Origin: Chryseobacterium sp. MYb7
Lineage (GTDB): Bacteria > Bacteroidota > Bacteroidia > Flavobacteriales > Weeksellaceae
Length of the DNA: 64,000 bases
Assembly (NCBI RefSeq): GCF_002979455.1
Contig: NZ_PCOU01000023.1
Coordinates: forward strand, 1-64,000
Reading direction: 5' to 3'
The notes under the pieces were generated by a model, which ran no database searches, was not told the DNA's origin, and saw only the letters and a program-made list of their open reading frames with translations. This document shows positions 44,381 through 53,778 of this stretch, in pieces (positions within the stretch are counted from its first letter, which is position 1; each line of letters begins with the position of its first letter). The translations under genes were made by a program, and so were the position numbers.

Positions 44381-44866
44381 TTAATTAATCATAATAGCCT
44401 CTTTATAAGGAGATGCCATAACCTCATAGATGTCATTGTATTCTTCTACAATTCTCTTCTGACCATTCATTACTTCATATACGGTAACGACAGTTTTTTC
44501 AATATTTTTAGGATCTTTCCTCTGTGAAGTAATTTCGTAGAAATGATCATCTTTTTTAAGAATAGAAATCAGTTCTTCTTTGGTAGAATTATTGGAAGTC
44601 ATCATTCCCGGGAATTCTACAACAATATCCTTCAGATCTGTATAGTTTTTATAAGGCTTGGTAACCCCGTTGGAATATACATAAACATTGGGAATATTTT
44701 TATCCTTTTCCAAGCGGACCAAATAATAATCAGAGCCTCTTTTCTCGGCATATACAGCCATTTCCTGCTGCTTTCCGGATGGTTTTTCCGGTTGCTTCTT
44801 TTTCTGCGAAAATACCGTCATAGAAAGAAAACTTGCCGCAACAGCAAACCATAGTTTTGTTTTCAT
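44381..44866 (-). CDS. Secreted protein of unknown function
   Basis: A 161-residue protein with a signal peptide (MKTKLWFAVAASFLSMTVFS) followed by a Lys/Pro/Gln-rich linker. The rest alternates strand-like segments (YYLVRLEKDKN, VYVYSNGVTKPY, KTVVTVYEVMN). I do not recognise the family. It precedes the nucleoside phosphorylase by 21 bp in the same direction, so the two may be co-transcribed. Confidence 0.7.
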   Translation of the reverse strand: MKTKLWFAVAASFLSMTVFSQKKKQPEKPSGKQQEMAVYAEKRGSDYYLVRLEKDKNIPNVYVYSNGVTKPYKNYTDLKDIVVEFPGMMTSNNSTKEELISILKKDDHFYEITSQRKDPKNIEKTVVTVYEVMNGQKRIVEEYNDIYEVMASPYKEAIMIN

Positions 44867-45076
44867 AATTTTATTTTAGTTTTTTTGATGTGTTGAATTC
44901 AATTTAAAAAAATCCTCTCCCAATAATCTCCCGCCATTATTTTTCCGGTATTTCGAAGAACCGCTTTCTTTAGAATAATGAATTTGATTTCGGGGTTTAA
45001 AATTAGTGAAAAATATGATATCAGAAATATAAACATTATTTAATCTGCTATTAAAACTGAGATAACATCGGATGAA

Positions 45077-45084
45077 TACTTTTG
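45077..45084 (+). promoter_or_regulatory. -7 box of the second cytochrome c peroxidase gene
   Basis: TACTTTTG, exact TAnnTTTG match, 13 bp before ATG 45098; no -33 box at normal spacing is seen. Confidence 0.45.
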
Positions 45085-45097
45085 CCGCTAAAAATTC

Positions 45098-46927
45098 ATG
45101 AGATCTTATCCACTGCTTGTAATTGTCCTTCTGATAGGATTTGCAGTAATGTCTTTTAATCCTGTTTATAAAGGAAAAGAAAGCGAAAATACATTTGTTA
45201 ATAAAGGCTTGTCCGACTTTAAAAATAAGCTTGAACAGCTGAAATCAGCTGTTGATAAGTTCTCAGAAGACCGTATTTCCCTGGCAGAATTACAAAAATC
45301 TCTGAGCAGTACAAGAAATTCATTCAAAGAAATAGAGTTTTATGTTGCTTACCATTACCCTGAATTTACCAAAACCCATCTTAATGCAGCCCCTCTGTTT
45401 CATATTGAAGCTGCGGGTACATCTTCCTATACACTTCCTCCCGAAGGATTGCAGGTGCTGGATGAGCTTATATTCTCAGACGAAGCAGAAAATGAGAAAG
45501 AAAAGATCAAAACGATTACCACCTTTTTATACAATAGCTATTCCGGGTTTTATTTAAGTGCTTTAAAAAATGGATTGAGCAAAGGAAACAACAAAACACT
45601 GCCTTTACGTATAGAATTAATCCGGATCTACTCCCTTGGTGTTTCTGGTTTTGATACCCCAGGTTCACTGAATATTTCTGAGGAAACAAGCCATACTCTT
45701 GCGGGAATGCAGAAATACATCAATGATGATCCTTATTTTAAAAACTATAATATTCAGAAAGCTGACCAGACTTTAACAGAAGCTATCAGCTATCTTTCAA
45801 TAAATACAGATTTTGAAACTTTCGACAGAATTGAGTTTTACAAAAAATATATACAGCCATTGTACGAAGAATTGGGAAAATGGGATGGAAGACCGGATGA
45901 TCTTAAAGAGTTTTCAGGATGGAACGTTGGTAACAAAAACTTTTTTAGCAGTGATTTTTTAGATCCCTATTTTTATACTTTATTAAAATCTTCAGAAGAT
46001 AATCCGAATCTCAGAAATCTTGGAAAATCAATTTTCTATGATCAGAACTTAAGTGGTAACGGAAAAATGAGCTGTGCGACATGCCACCTTCAGGAAAATG
46101 CTTTTACAGATCTTAAAGCAAAATCACAAAGCAATGTGGAGGGGAAAACAGTTTTGAGAAATTCTCCATCTTTATATAATGCTGTTTTTGCCAAGAGATT
46201 TTTTTATGACCTTCGTGCATTCTATCTTGAACAGCAGGTGGAGCACGTCATTTATAATGAACAGGAATTCAATACAAGCTATGAAAGCATTATTCAGAAA
46301 CTAAAAACAAAACCTGAGTATAAAAAAGCGTTCCGAAATGCCTTTAAGGACGGAAAAATCAGTAAAGAAAATTTTTCGAAAGCATTAAGCTCTTATGTGG
46401 CTTCACTATACTCATTTGACAGTGATTTCGACCGTTTTATGAGGAATGAAAAAAATGTTTCTGATGATGTGAAGAAAGGCTTCAACCTGTTTATGGGAAA
46501 AGCCAATTGTGCAACCTGCCATTTTGCCCCTCATTTTTCCGGATTGGTACCGCCATTTTTTAATGAAAATGAATCCGAAGTGTTGGGAATTACCACGAAG
46601 CCGATCAAACAGCTTCCTGTAGAACTTGATCAGGATTTAGGAAGAGGAAACAGCCCTGTAAAAAAGGAGAAATCATGGATTTATGATTACTCTTTCAAAA
46701 CAGTAACCGTTAGAAATATTGCTATTACGAAACCTTATTTCCATAACGGAGCTTTCAATACGCTGGAAGAAGTACTGGATTTTTATAACGAAGGTGGGGG
46801 AGAAGGATTAGGATTGAAAATGAAAAATCAAACCTTAGCACCGGATAAATTAAACCTTACCGAAACAGAAATCAAACAGATTATAGCCTTTCTGAATGCT
46901 CTTACGGATGTGAGTAAAGTGAAATAG
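45098..46927 (+). CDS. Di-heme cytochrome c peroxidase with long N-terminal helical domain
   Basis: A 609-residue protein with an N-terminal signal or anchor, a helical region of about 270 residues, then a MauG/CcpA-type domain. Heme sites are CATCH at 326-330 and CATCH at 471-475; FFYDLRAFYLEQQVEHV, VTVRNIAITKPYFHNG and IIAFLNALT are the family's later motifs. The helical part contains FHIEAAG, which recalls the GxHxxE motif of imelysin-like iron-related proteins, though this is weak. It is much longer than the other peroxidase at 13750 and is followed by a repeat-filled gap and a PhoX-like gene. Confidence 0.88.
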   Translation: MRSYPLLVIVLLIGFAVMSFNPVYKGKESENTFVNKGLSDFKNKLEQLKSAVDKFSEDRISLAELQKSLSSTRNSFKEIEFYVAYHYPEFTKTHLNAAPLFHIEAAGTSSYTLPPEGLQVLDELIFSDEAENEKEKIKTITTFLYNSYSGFYLSALKNGLSKGNNKTLPLRIELIRIYSLGVSGFDTPGSLNISEETSHTLAGMQKYINDDPYFKNYNIQKADQTLTEAISYLSINTDFETFDRIEFYKKYIQPLYEELGKWDGRPDDLKEFSGWNVGNKNFFSSDFLDPYFYTLLKSSEDNPNLRNLGKSIFYDQNLSGNGKMSCATCHLQENAFTDLKAKSQSNVEGKTVLRNSPSLYNAVFAKRFFYDLRAFYLEQQVEHVIYNEQEFNTSYESIIQKLKTKPEYKKAFRNAFKDGKISKENFSKALSSYVASLYSFDSDFDRFMRNEKNVSDDVKKGFNLFMGKANCATCHFAPHFSGLVPPFFNENESEVLGITTKPIKQLPVELDQDLGRGNSPVKKEKSWIYDYSFKTVTVRNIAITKPYFHNGAFNTLEEVLDFYNEGGGEGLGLKMKNQTLAPDKLNLTETEIKQIIAFLNALTDVSKVK

Positions 46928-46935
46928 GAGTGTTC

Positions 46936-47247
46936 GAGTGTGGGAGAGTTTTAGAGTGAAAGTGTAGAAATTCTGGTTGCGAGTTTCGAGTTTCGAGTTG
47001 CGGGGTTAGAGTGTTTGAGAGTGATAGGGAGGAGATTTGGGGTATATCATGAATAGTTTTGAAAGTGGGGATGAATAACTTTTATTTCATGTATAACTTT
47101 TAAACAATTTTTTTACTCATAATTTCCGCGCAAATTCCGTATCCCGAACCTCGTACCATAATTATCTCCTCATATCTCACCTCGCATCCTACTTCAACCT
47201 TGTACCGCGCAACTTCAACACTCTCACTCTAAAACCCTCTCACACTC
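46936..47247. repeat. Long-spaced inverted repeat of G/A-rich low-complexity DNA
   Basis: Left arm 46936-46969 and right arm 47214-47247 are reverse complements at 30 of 34 positions. Between them are gagtttcgag-type units on the left and their complements on the right, so the whole 480-bp gap is roughly a palindrome of degenerate short repeats. No gene is seen. The pattern looks like a mobile or dispersed intergenic repeat. Confidence 0.75.
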
Positions 47248-47376
47248 AAACCCTACAACCCCGCACTCCGCATCATTTAACACAAAATTAATCCCCTTAA
47301 CATTACGTTTTTGATAAGTTAATATTAGGGGATTTATATTTAAAGTCCTATTAACAGGATAAAAGCTCTAATAAAA

Positions 47377-47384
47377 TAGTTTTG
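47377..47384 (+). promoter_or_regulatory. -7 box of the PhoX-like gene
   Basis: TAGTTTTG, exact TAnnTTTG match, ends 24 bp before ATG 47409. Confidence 0.5.
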
Positions 47385-47408
47385 CAACGTCTAATAAATC
47401 AAATAAAA

Positions 47409-49562
47409 ATGAAGAGAAAACTACTAAGAATGGGAGCTTTGGCTTTACTGGCCAGTTCTGGCATCCATGCACAGACGTTCATATTTAATAAGAATGCGTC
47501 GTGGAGCTATAAAGATAACAATCAGGCTCAGCCGGCAGGATGGAATGCTCAAACTTATGACATTTCAACATGGGCAGCTGGAAATGGTCCATTAGGATAT
47601 GGAGATCCTGTAACAACAACAATCAATTCAGGGCTTACTACAGCTTATTTTGCTAAAGATTTTACAGTGGATCTTTCTACACTTTCTGACAATATGGAGC
47701 TTGGTGTAATGAGAGATGACGGTATCATTGTATATCTTAACGGAGAAGAAGTTGTAAGAGACAATATGCCTGCAGGTACTGTTACATTCAATACTTTTTC
47801 AACCACAACTATTGATGGAGCTGCAGAAAATGTTTATAATATTTTTTCCATTCCAAAATCAAAATTTGTAAACGGTGTCAATAGAATTTCTGTTGAATTG
47901 CATAACAGAAGTACCACCAGTTCAGATTTAAGAATTGATGCTTATCTGAAAACAACCACTAATACAACGACACCTGTCACTTGTAACGGAACACACATCA
48001 GTTGCTTTACTTCAATTGTACCTACAGCACAGACAAATAAACTGATTATCCCTGCTGAACATAAATATCAGCTTATTTTAAAAGAAGGTGATAGCTATAC
48101 CGAAGGTGGAGGATTTGTAGGAGGCCAGAATGACTTTACAGGGTATGTTGCAAAAGCAGGAAGCAGCACCAATGGATATCTTTCTGTAAACCATGAAACG
48201 AATCCTGGAGGAGTTACCATGGCGGAAATCAACTATAACGCGACTTCAAAACTTTGGCAGCTGACAAAATCAAGAGCGGTAAGTTTTTCAGATCCAAGTT
48301 TAGTACAAACCATCAGAAACTGTTCAGGAGGAGTTACCCCTTGGGGAACCATTGTTACAGCAGAAGAATCTGTAACTTCTAATGATGTGAATGCTGACGG
48401 ATATAAAGATTATGGTTGGTTGGTAGAAATAGACCCGGCTACTGCTCAGGTTATATCTAAAAACCCTAACGGAACAAAAGGTAAGCTTTGGCAGATGGGG
48501 ATCATGAACCATGAAAACGTAGTGATCAATAATGCGGGAACTGTGGCTTACTACGGGGAAGATGGAGGTACTCATATGGTGTACAAATATGTAATGGATA
48601 CTCCCAATGATCTTTCTTCAGGAAATCTGTATGTTCTGAAATTAGACCAGGGATTAACTGCCGCAGGAGATCCGGTAGGAACTACAGCAACATGGGTTCA
48701 GGTTCCTAATAAAGAAAAAGCCGATCAGAACAATACCAATAATAATGCTTTATCTGTAGGAGGAACAAAATTCAACGGAGTAGAAGACGTTGACATCAGC
48801 CCGCTGGATGGGAAAATCTATTTTACAGCCAAAGGATTAGACAGAGTATACCGTCTTCAGGATAACGGAACTACAGCTTCTCAGGTAGAAACATTTGTAG
48901 GAGGAGGTTCTTCCGTATATTCTTTCAATACCGCTCAGGGAATGAAATCTGAAGCTTGGGGAGATGGTAATGATAACCTTACTTTTGATGAACTTGGAAA
49001 CCTTTGGGTACTTCAGGATGGAGGAAAAAACTATATCTGGGTAATTGCTCCGGATCATACACAGGCTAATCCTAAAGTAAGATTATTTGCTTCTATGCCG
49101 GCTGGTTCAGAACCTACAGGTCTTACATTCACGCCTGATCACAAATTTGGTTTCTTCTCTATTCAACATCCGGATTCAACAATTTCTACAGATGTGGATG
49201 CAACAGGGAATACCATCGATTATAAAGGAAAATCTGCAACGATCGTAATTGCCCTTAAAAATAACTTAGGAATTGAAGGTTCTTTAGGAACTATTGAAAA
49301 CCATACTGCAGAAAATACAGTAACAGTAGCTCCTAACCCAACTTCAGGAATCGTGAAAATCAATTCACCAAAAGGATTGAAAGATATTTCTGTGACGGCT
49401 TACAGTATGGACGGGAAAATCGTTTATACAAAGAAATTCAATGGAACCAACAAAGTTTTGGATATTGATTTTACACAACAGTTGGAAGGATCCCGAGTTT
49501 TAGTTTTAAATATTGAAGCTGAAGGAGGTTTCCAGAAAACAGTTAAACTTTTAAAGAAATAA
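47409..49562 (+). CDS. PhoX-like (DUF839) secreted protein with T9SS tail
   Basis: A 717-residue protein from ATG 47409. After a signal peptide (about 1-22) comes a beta-sandwich domain (about 23-185, with ELGVMRDDGIIVYLNGEEVVRD), then a PhoX/DUF839 beta-propeller (about 200-620). SVNHETNPGG, CSGGVTPWGTIVTAEES and GVEDVDISPLDGKIYFTAKG are the metal-site-like patches of PhoX alkaline phosphatases. The last 75 residues are a T9SS type A sorting domain (VAPNPTSGIVKI...). It may be an extracellular phosphatase, but ligand residues need alignment. A cytochrome c peroxidase gene lies upstream in the same direction with its own promoter. Confidence 0.83.
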   Translation: MKRKLLRMGALALLASSGIHAQTFIFNKNASWSYKDNNQAQPAGWNAQTYDISTWAAGNGPLGYGDPVTTTINSGLTTAYFAKDFTVDLSTLSDNMELGVMRDDGIIVYLNGEEVVRDNMPAGTVTFNTFSTTTIDGAAENVYNIFSIPKSKFVNGVNRISVELHNRSTTSSDLRIDAYLKTTTNTTTPVTCNGTHISCFTSIVPTAQTNKLIIPAEHKYQLILKEGDSYTEGGGFVGGQNDFTGYVAKAGSSTNGYLSVNHETNPGGVTMAEINYNATSKLWQLTKSRAVSFSDPSLVQTIRNCSGGVTPWGTIVTAEESVTSNDVNADGYKDYGWLVEIDPATAQVISKNPNGTKGKLWQMGIMNHENVVINNAGTVAYYGEDGGTHMVYKYVMDTPNDLSSGNLYVLKLDQGLTAAGDPVGTTATWVQVPNKEKADQNNTNNNALSVGGTKFNGVEDVDISPLDGKIYFTAKGLDRVYRLQDNGTTASQVETFVGGGSSVYSFNTAQGMKSEAWGDGNDNLTFDELGNLWVLQDGGKNYIWVIAPDHTQANPKVRLFASMPAGSEPTGLTFTPDHKFGFFSIQHPDSTISTDVDATGNTIDYKGKSATIVIALKNNLGIEGSLGTIENHTAENTVTVAPNPTSGIVKINSPKGLKDISVTAYSMDGKIVYTKKFNGTNKVLDIDFTQQLEGSRVLVLNIEAEGGFQKTVKLLKK

Positions 49563-49578
49563 ATTATTTATAATTCTT

Positions 49579-49613
49579 GTCTGTCGGCAGCCTCGGTTGC
49601 TGGCAGACCTTTT
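49579..49613 (+). terminator. Terminator of the PhoX-like gene
   Basis: An imperfect stem formed by gtctgtcggcagcc and ggttgctggcagac, followed by a T-rich stretch, just before the LRR gene. Confidence 0.7.
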
Positions 49614-49619
49614 ATTTTT

Positions 49620-50519
49620 ATGAAAAAACTTTTCTTATTCATTTCCATAATCTCACTTTCTCAGATCAAAGCACAGATTGATCCGGTGAAGTATCCCACT
49701 TTTACCAATATTGAAGATGCTCTAAAGAGTAGAAAAACTGTTTATAGTATGAGTTTCAGAGAGAAGGGATTATTTAATATTCCCCCTCAGATTGTCAAGC
49801 TGGATTCACTGTTCTTTTTGAATATTATGGCGAATAAGCTTGAGAAAATGGATCAGGAACTCTTTGCCCTGAAAGAATTAGAAATTTTGAATGTCAATGA
49901 AAACAGTATTAAATACATTCCAGATGAGGTAGGTAACCTTAAAAAACTAACCACTTTTTCAATGAATCTGAATAGCCTTACAAGTATTAACCCTAATCTT
50001 GCAAAGCTTCAGAACCTAAAGGCAGTGCATTTTGATGCCAACAACCTGAATACTTTTCCGGAAGCCTTTATGGAAATTCCCACACTGGAAGAAATTAACC
50101 TTCAGGGAAACCAAATCAGCTTTATTGCAGACAGATTGGATCAAATCAAAAACCTGAAATTCCTGAACCTTTCAGATAATCAGATCAATGATTTAGGTAA
50201 TTTATCTTTTCCTGACAATTTAAAATATCTTGAATTACAGCAGAACGCTATCAATAAACTTCCCGAAAACCTTTTCAAATCAAGAAATCTTGAATTTTTG
50301 AATGTAAGCGGAAATAATATTACAGAAATCTCACCCAAAGTAAAAGGGTTGAAAAATATCGTCAGCATGAATCTGGCCAATAATAATTTGAAAGACCTTC
50401 CTGTAGAAATCAAGCAGCTTAAAAATCTGAAAACATTGATTCTTACAGGAAATCCTATAGAAAAATCTACTATTGAAAATTTAAAAACCTTATTGCCGGA
50501 GACCCAGATCTATTTCTAG
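49620..50519 (+). CDS. Leucine-rich repeat protein, exported
   Basis: A 299-residue protein with signal peptide (about 1-19) and about ten leucine-rich repeats of 22-24 residues between residues 60 and 285, for example LKFLNLSDNQINDLGNL and LEFLNVSGNNITEISPKV. Such solenoids bind proteins or other ligands; no enzymatic domain, lipobox or T9SS tail is present, so a periplasmic place is likely. It follows the PhoX-like gene after a terminator and has a convergent neighbour 2 bp from its stop. Confidence 0.85.
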   Translation: MKKLFLFISIISLSQIKAQIDPVKYPTFTNIEDALKSRKTVYSMSFREKGLFNIPPQIVKLDSLFFLNIMANKLEKMDQELFALKELEILNVNENSIKYIPDEVGNLKKLTTFSMNLNSLTSINPNLAKLQNLKAVHFDANNLNTFPEAFMEIPTLEEINLQGNQISFIADRLDQIKNLKFLNLSDNQINDLGNLSFPDNLKYLELQQNAINKLPENLFKSRNLEFLNVSGNNITEISPKVKGLKNIVSMNLANNNLKDLPVEIKQLKNLKTLILTGNPIEKSTIENLKTLLPETQIYF

Positions 50520-50521
50520 AT

Positions 50522-50845
50522 CTATCCGCCAACACGTTTGGTCTTATATCCCATTTCTTTAAGGATATTCATTATTTTATCACGGTTATCCCCTTGAATG
50601 ATAATCGTTCCGTCCTTCTCAGAGCCGCCTATACCCAGGGTGGTTTTTATTTTCTTTGAGATTGTTTTCAGATCCTCTTCACTTCCTTCCCAGCCTTCAA
50701 CAATCGTTACAGGCTTACCGTTTCTTCCTTTCTTCTCAAATTTACATACCAAAGGTTCCTTCTGCTTGAACTGCTCTTCAGGCATCTCAAAATCCTGCTC
50801 GTCATGATCAGGAAAAAGATTTTTCAATTGATCTCTTAAATCCAT
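50522..50845 (-). CDS. SUI1/eIF1-type translation factor (YciH-like)
   Basis: A 107-residue protein with an acidic N-terminus and a C-terminal SUI1 domain (about 30-107): KKGRNGKPVTIVEGWEGSEEDLKTISKKIK followed by GIGGSEKDGTIIIQGDNRDKIMNIL. In bacteria such YciH proteins bind the 30S subunit and affect start-site fidelity. Length and motifs are normal. The gene overlaps nothing but lies only 2 bp from the convergent LRR stop. Confidence 0.92.
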   Translation of the reverse strand: MDLRDQLKNLFPDHDEQDFEMPEEQFKQKEPLVCKFEKKGRNGKPVTIVEGWEGSEEDLKTISKKIKTTLGIGGSEKDGTIIIQGDNRDKIMNILKEMGYKTKRVGG

Positions 50846-50911
50846 ACCGCAAAATTAAAAAGATTTACTGATTAATGAACTGAAATAACCTACGAAATTT
50901 CAAATTTTTAC

Positions 50912-50940
50912 CCGTGCCAAGGTTTCAAACCTTGGCACGG
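50912..50940. repeat. 29-bp near-continuous palindrome
   Basis: Arms ccgtgccaaggttt (50912-50925) and aaaccttggcacgg (50927-50940) around one C. It lies between divergent genes, so it is not a terminator of either. It has the look of a dispersed palindromic repeat. Confidence 0.75.
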
Positions 50941-51010
50941 TTCAATTGACTGATCATCAGTAATCAATAAAATTCGAGGCTTCAAATTCTTCTATTCCTA
51001 GGAAATTAGG

Positions 51011-51018
51011 TAAATTTG
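51011..51018 (+). promoter_or_regulatory. -7 box of gpmI
   Basis: TAAATTTG, exact TAnnTTTG match, 20 bp before ATG 51039. Confidence 0.45.
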
Positions 51019-51038
51019 TCTAACAAAAGTTTTACAAA

Positions 51039-52580
51039 ATGTCAAAAAAAGCAATACTGGCCATTCTTGACGGATGGGGATTGGGAACAAACCCTGACGT
51101 TTCTGCAATAGATAAAGCAAACACACCATTCATAGACAGCTGTTACCAAAAATTTCCACATACTACGCTTGAAGCAAGTGGACTAGCTGTAGGTTTACCA
51201 GCCGGACAGATGGGGAATTCTGAAGTAGGACACATGAACCTGGGAGCCGGGAGAGTAGTATACCAAAACCTGGTGAAGCTGAACATGGCCGTTGAAAACG
51301 GAACACTGGGTCAGGAAAAAGTAATTCAGGATGCTTTTGAATATGCCAAAAAAGAAAATAAAAAAGTACACTTTATCGGATTGGTTTCCAATGGAGGAGT
51401 ACATTCCCATATTAATCATTTAAAAGGATTATTAACTGCTGCAAAAGAATTCGGATTGAATGATAACGTTTTTGTTCATGCATTTACCGATGGCAGAGAT
51501 TGTGATCCGCATTCAGGATTAGGATTTATTGATGAGCTTCAGAAGCATATGGATGCTACCACAGGAAAACTGGCAACAGTGGTAGGAAGATATTATGCAA
51601 TGGACAGAGATAAAAGATGGGAGCGTGTAAAATTAGCTTACGATGCCCTTGTAGAAGGAGTTGGCGAACCATCAACAGATGCTTTGGCTTCTATTAAAGC
51701 TTCTTATGATAACAACGTTACCGATGAATTCCTTAAGCCAATCATTTTAATGAATACTACTGCTACTGGAAATATAGTACCGGTGGCAAAAATCATTGAT
51801 AATGACGTAGTAATCTGCTTCAACTTCCGTACAGACAGAGGTAGAGAGATTACAGAAGTGCTTTCTCAGAAGGACTTCCCTGAATATGATATGAAAAAGC
51901 TGAACCTTTATTATATCACATTAACGAACTATGATAAAACATTCCAGAATGTACAGGTAGTTTTTGATGAAAATGTACTCACGGAAACTATGGGTGAAAT
52001 TCTTGAAAAGAATGGAAAAACCCAGATCAGAATAGCAGAAACAGAAAAATATCCACACGTGACTTTCTTCTTCTCAGGAGGGAGAGAGGAGGAGTTTAAA
52101 GGCGAAAGAAGATTACTTTGCCCAAGCCCGAAAGACGTTCCTACCTACGATCTGAAGCCGGAGATGTCAGCCTATGATATTACCAACGCTATCGTACCGG
52201 AACTGGAAAGCGGAACTGCTGATTTTGTTTGTTTAAATTTTGCCAATACAGACATGGTAGGGCACACAGGAGTTTTTGAAGCTGCTGTAAAAGCCGCTGA
52301 GGTGGTAGATCAGTGCATCGAAAAAGTAGCAACCGCTGCTTATGAAAACGGATATGCTGTCTTCATTCTTGCAGACCACGGAAATTCAGATGTAATGATG
52401 AATCCGGACGGTACACCTAATACACAGCACTCAACGAATTTGGTTCCTTTTATCGTAATGGATAAAGATCATACATGGAATTTAAAACCAGGAAAACTGG
52501 GCGATGTAGCCCCTACAATCCTTAAAGTAATGGGGGTTGAAATACCAGATGCAATGACTGGAGAAGTTTTAGTTAATTAA
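51039..52580 (+). CDS. gpmI: 2,3-bisphosphoglycerate-independent phosphoglycerate mutase
   Basis: A 513-residue GpmI. The two-metal phosphatase-fold centre shows D11 in LAILDGWG and the catalytic S61 in QMGNSEVGHMNLGAG; HAFTDGRDCDPHSG, GRYYAMDRDKRWER, NFADTDMVGH-like NFANTDMVGH and FILADHGNSD follow in order. It interconverts 3- and 2-phosphoglycerate in glycolysis and gluconeogenesis in the cytoplasm, using manganese. Length is typical. It has its own terminator. Confidence 0.97.
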   Translation: MSKKAILAILDGWGLGTNPDVSAIDKANTPFIDSCYQKFPHTTLEASGLAVGLPAGQMGNSEVGHMNLGAGRVVYQNLVKLNMAVENGTLGQEKVIQDAFEYAKKENKKVHFIGLVSNGGVHSHINHLKGLLTAAKEFGLNDNVFVHAFTDGRDCDPHSGLGFIDELQKHMDATTGKLATVVGRYYAMDRDKRWERVKLAYDALVEGVGEPSTDALASIKASYDNNVTDEFLKPIILMNTTATGNIVPVAKIIDNDVVICFNFRTDRGREITEVLSQKDFPEYDMKKLNLYYITLTNYDKTFQNVQVVFDENVLTETMGEILEKNGKTQIRIAETEKYPHVTFFFSGGREEEFKGERRLLCPSPKDVPTYDLKPEMSAYDITNAIVPELESGTADFVCLNFANTDMVGHTGVFEAAVKAAEVVDQCIEKVATAAYENGYAVFILADHGNSDVMMNPDGTPNTQHSTNLVPFIVMDKDHTWNLKPGKLGDVAPTILKVMGVEIPDAMTGEVLVN

Positions 52581-52602
52581 AATTCAACAATATTGTTAAA
52601 AA

Positions 52603-52637
52603 AATGCCGTTATGCTTTTGCTGCGGCATTTTTTTTA
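52603..52637 (+). terminator. Terminator of gpmI
   Basis: Stem atgccg/cggcat with a T run after it, 23 bp past the gpmI stop. Confidence 0.8.
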
Positions 52638-52700
52638 TGATTTATGTCAGATAAAGTATGAGTTGCATACTTTATTATGCGTTAAATAACAAATAAATCA

Positions 52701-52708
52701 TATCTTTG
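52701..52708 (+). promoter_or_regulatory. -7 box of the acyl-ACP desaturase gene
   Basis: TATCTTTG, exact TAnnTTTG match, 22 bp before ATG 52731. Confidence 0.5.
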
Positions 52709-52730
52709 TAAATTAAAACTGAATAGTAAA

Positions 52731-53708
52731 ATGTATCAAAAGCTTGTTAGGAAAGAAGTAATGGGATTATTGGAAAAGGAAGTAGGTTCTTTTCTTGATA
52801 AATTTTTAACGCCAATTGAAAAAATATGGCAGCCTTCCGATTATTTACCAGATCCTTCAAGCGATGATTTTAAACATGACTTAGAAGAAATTCAGACTTT
52901 TGCCCGTGAAATGCCTTACGATCTTTTTGTAACATTGATTGGCGACTGTATTACAGAAGAAGCACTTCCTTCTTATGAGTCTTGGTTGATGGGAGTTGAC
53001 GGTATCAATCAGGAAGAAAAAGTAGGCTGGGCGAATTGGGTAAGAGCATGGACTGCTGAGGAAAACAGACACGGAGATTTATTAAACAAATATCTTTATC
53101 TGTGTGGAAGAGTAAACATGAGAGAAGTGGAAATCACCACTCAATATCTTATTAATGATGGCTTCGATTTAGGGACAAGTATGGATCCGTACAGAAACTT
53201 CATTTATACAAGTTTCCAGGAAACAGCTACTAATATTTCTCACAGAAGAGTAGGTACATTGGCAAAACAATCCGGAAACGGGAAATTAGCAAAAATGTGT
53301 GGGGTAATTGCTGCAGACGAAGCAAGACACGCTAAAGCATACAAACACTTCGTAGCGAAAATTCTTGAAGTAGACCCTTCAGAAATGATTCTGGCATTCG
53401 AAGATATGATGCGTAAGAAAATTGTAATGCCTGCTCACTTGATGAGACAGTCCGGACAAAAAGCAGGAGAACTTTGGGGACATTTCTCAGATGCTGCCCA
53501 AAGATGTATGGTGTATACAGGTAATGATTATATCAATATTATGAAAGACCTTTTAGATGAATGGAAAATTGAGCACGTAAAAGGACTTACAGAAAAAGCA
53601 GAAAAAGCTCAGGAATACCTGATGAAGCTTCCTGCAAGACTTCAGAAGATCACAGACAGAGTCTCTACTCCGGATCTTCAGTTTCAGTTTAGCTGGGTAA
53701 AAAGTTAG
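52731..53708 (+). CDS. Acyl-[acyl-carrier-protein] desaturase
   Basis: A 325-residue soluble di-iron desaturase of the plant stearoyl-ACP type. The two ExxH iron motifs are EENRHGDLL (about 107-115) and DEARHAKAY (about 196-204); FQETATNISHRRVG lies between. It would introduce a cis double bond into acyl-ACP in the cytoplasm using oxygen and reduced ferredoxin, tuning membrane fluidity. Length is somewhat under the plant enzymes because no transit peptide is present. The gene is monocistronic. Confidence 0.93.
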   Translation: MYQKLVRKEVMGLLEKEVGSFLDKFLTPIEKIWQPSDYLPDPSSDDFKHDLEEIQTFAREMPYDLFVTLIGDCITEEALPSYESWLMGVDGINQEEKVGWANWVRAWTAEENRHGDLLNKYLYLCGRVNMREVEITTQYLINDGFDLGTSMDPYRNFIYTSFQETATNISHRRVGTLAKQSGNGKLAKMCGVIAADEARHAKAYKHFVAKILEVDPSEMILAFEDMMRKKIVMPAHLMRQSGQKAGELWGHFSDAAQRCMVYTGNDYINIMKDLLDEWKIEHVKGLTEKAEKAQEYLMKLPARLQKITDRVSTPDLQFQFSWVKS

Positions 53709-53746
53709 TAAGAATCTATATTATTCTTTAAAATATAAAAGTTATT

Positions 53747-53778
53747 GAGTGCCTTTCTTTTGGGCACTCTTTTTATTT
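53747..53778 (+). terminator. Terminator of the desaturase gene
   Basis: Stem gagtgcc/ggcactc with a 9-nt loop and a T-rich tail; it overlaps the -33 box of the next promoter. Confidence 0.8.

Noticed and set aside
46928-47300. Possible CRISPR or tandem array
   Set aside because: The short words vary in length and sequence and run in both orientations; there are no regular repeats and spacers.
50912-50940. Terminator for the SUI1-type or gpmI gene
   Set aside because: Both genes read away from it, so it cannot end either transcript.
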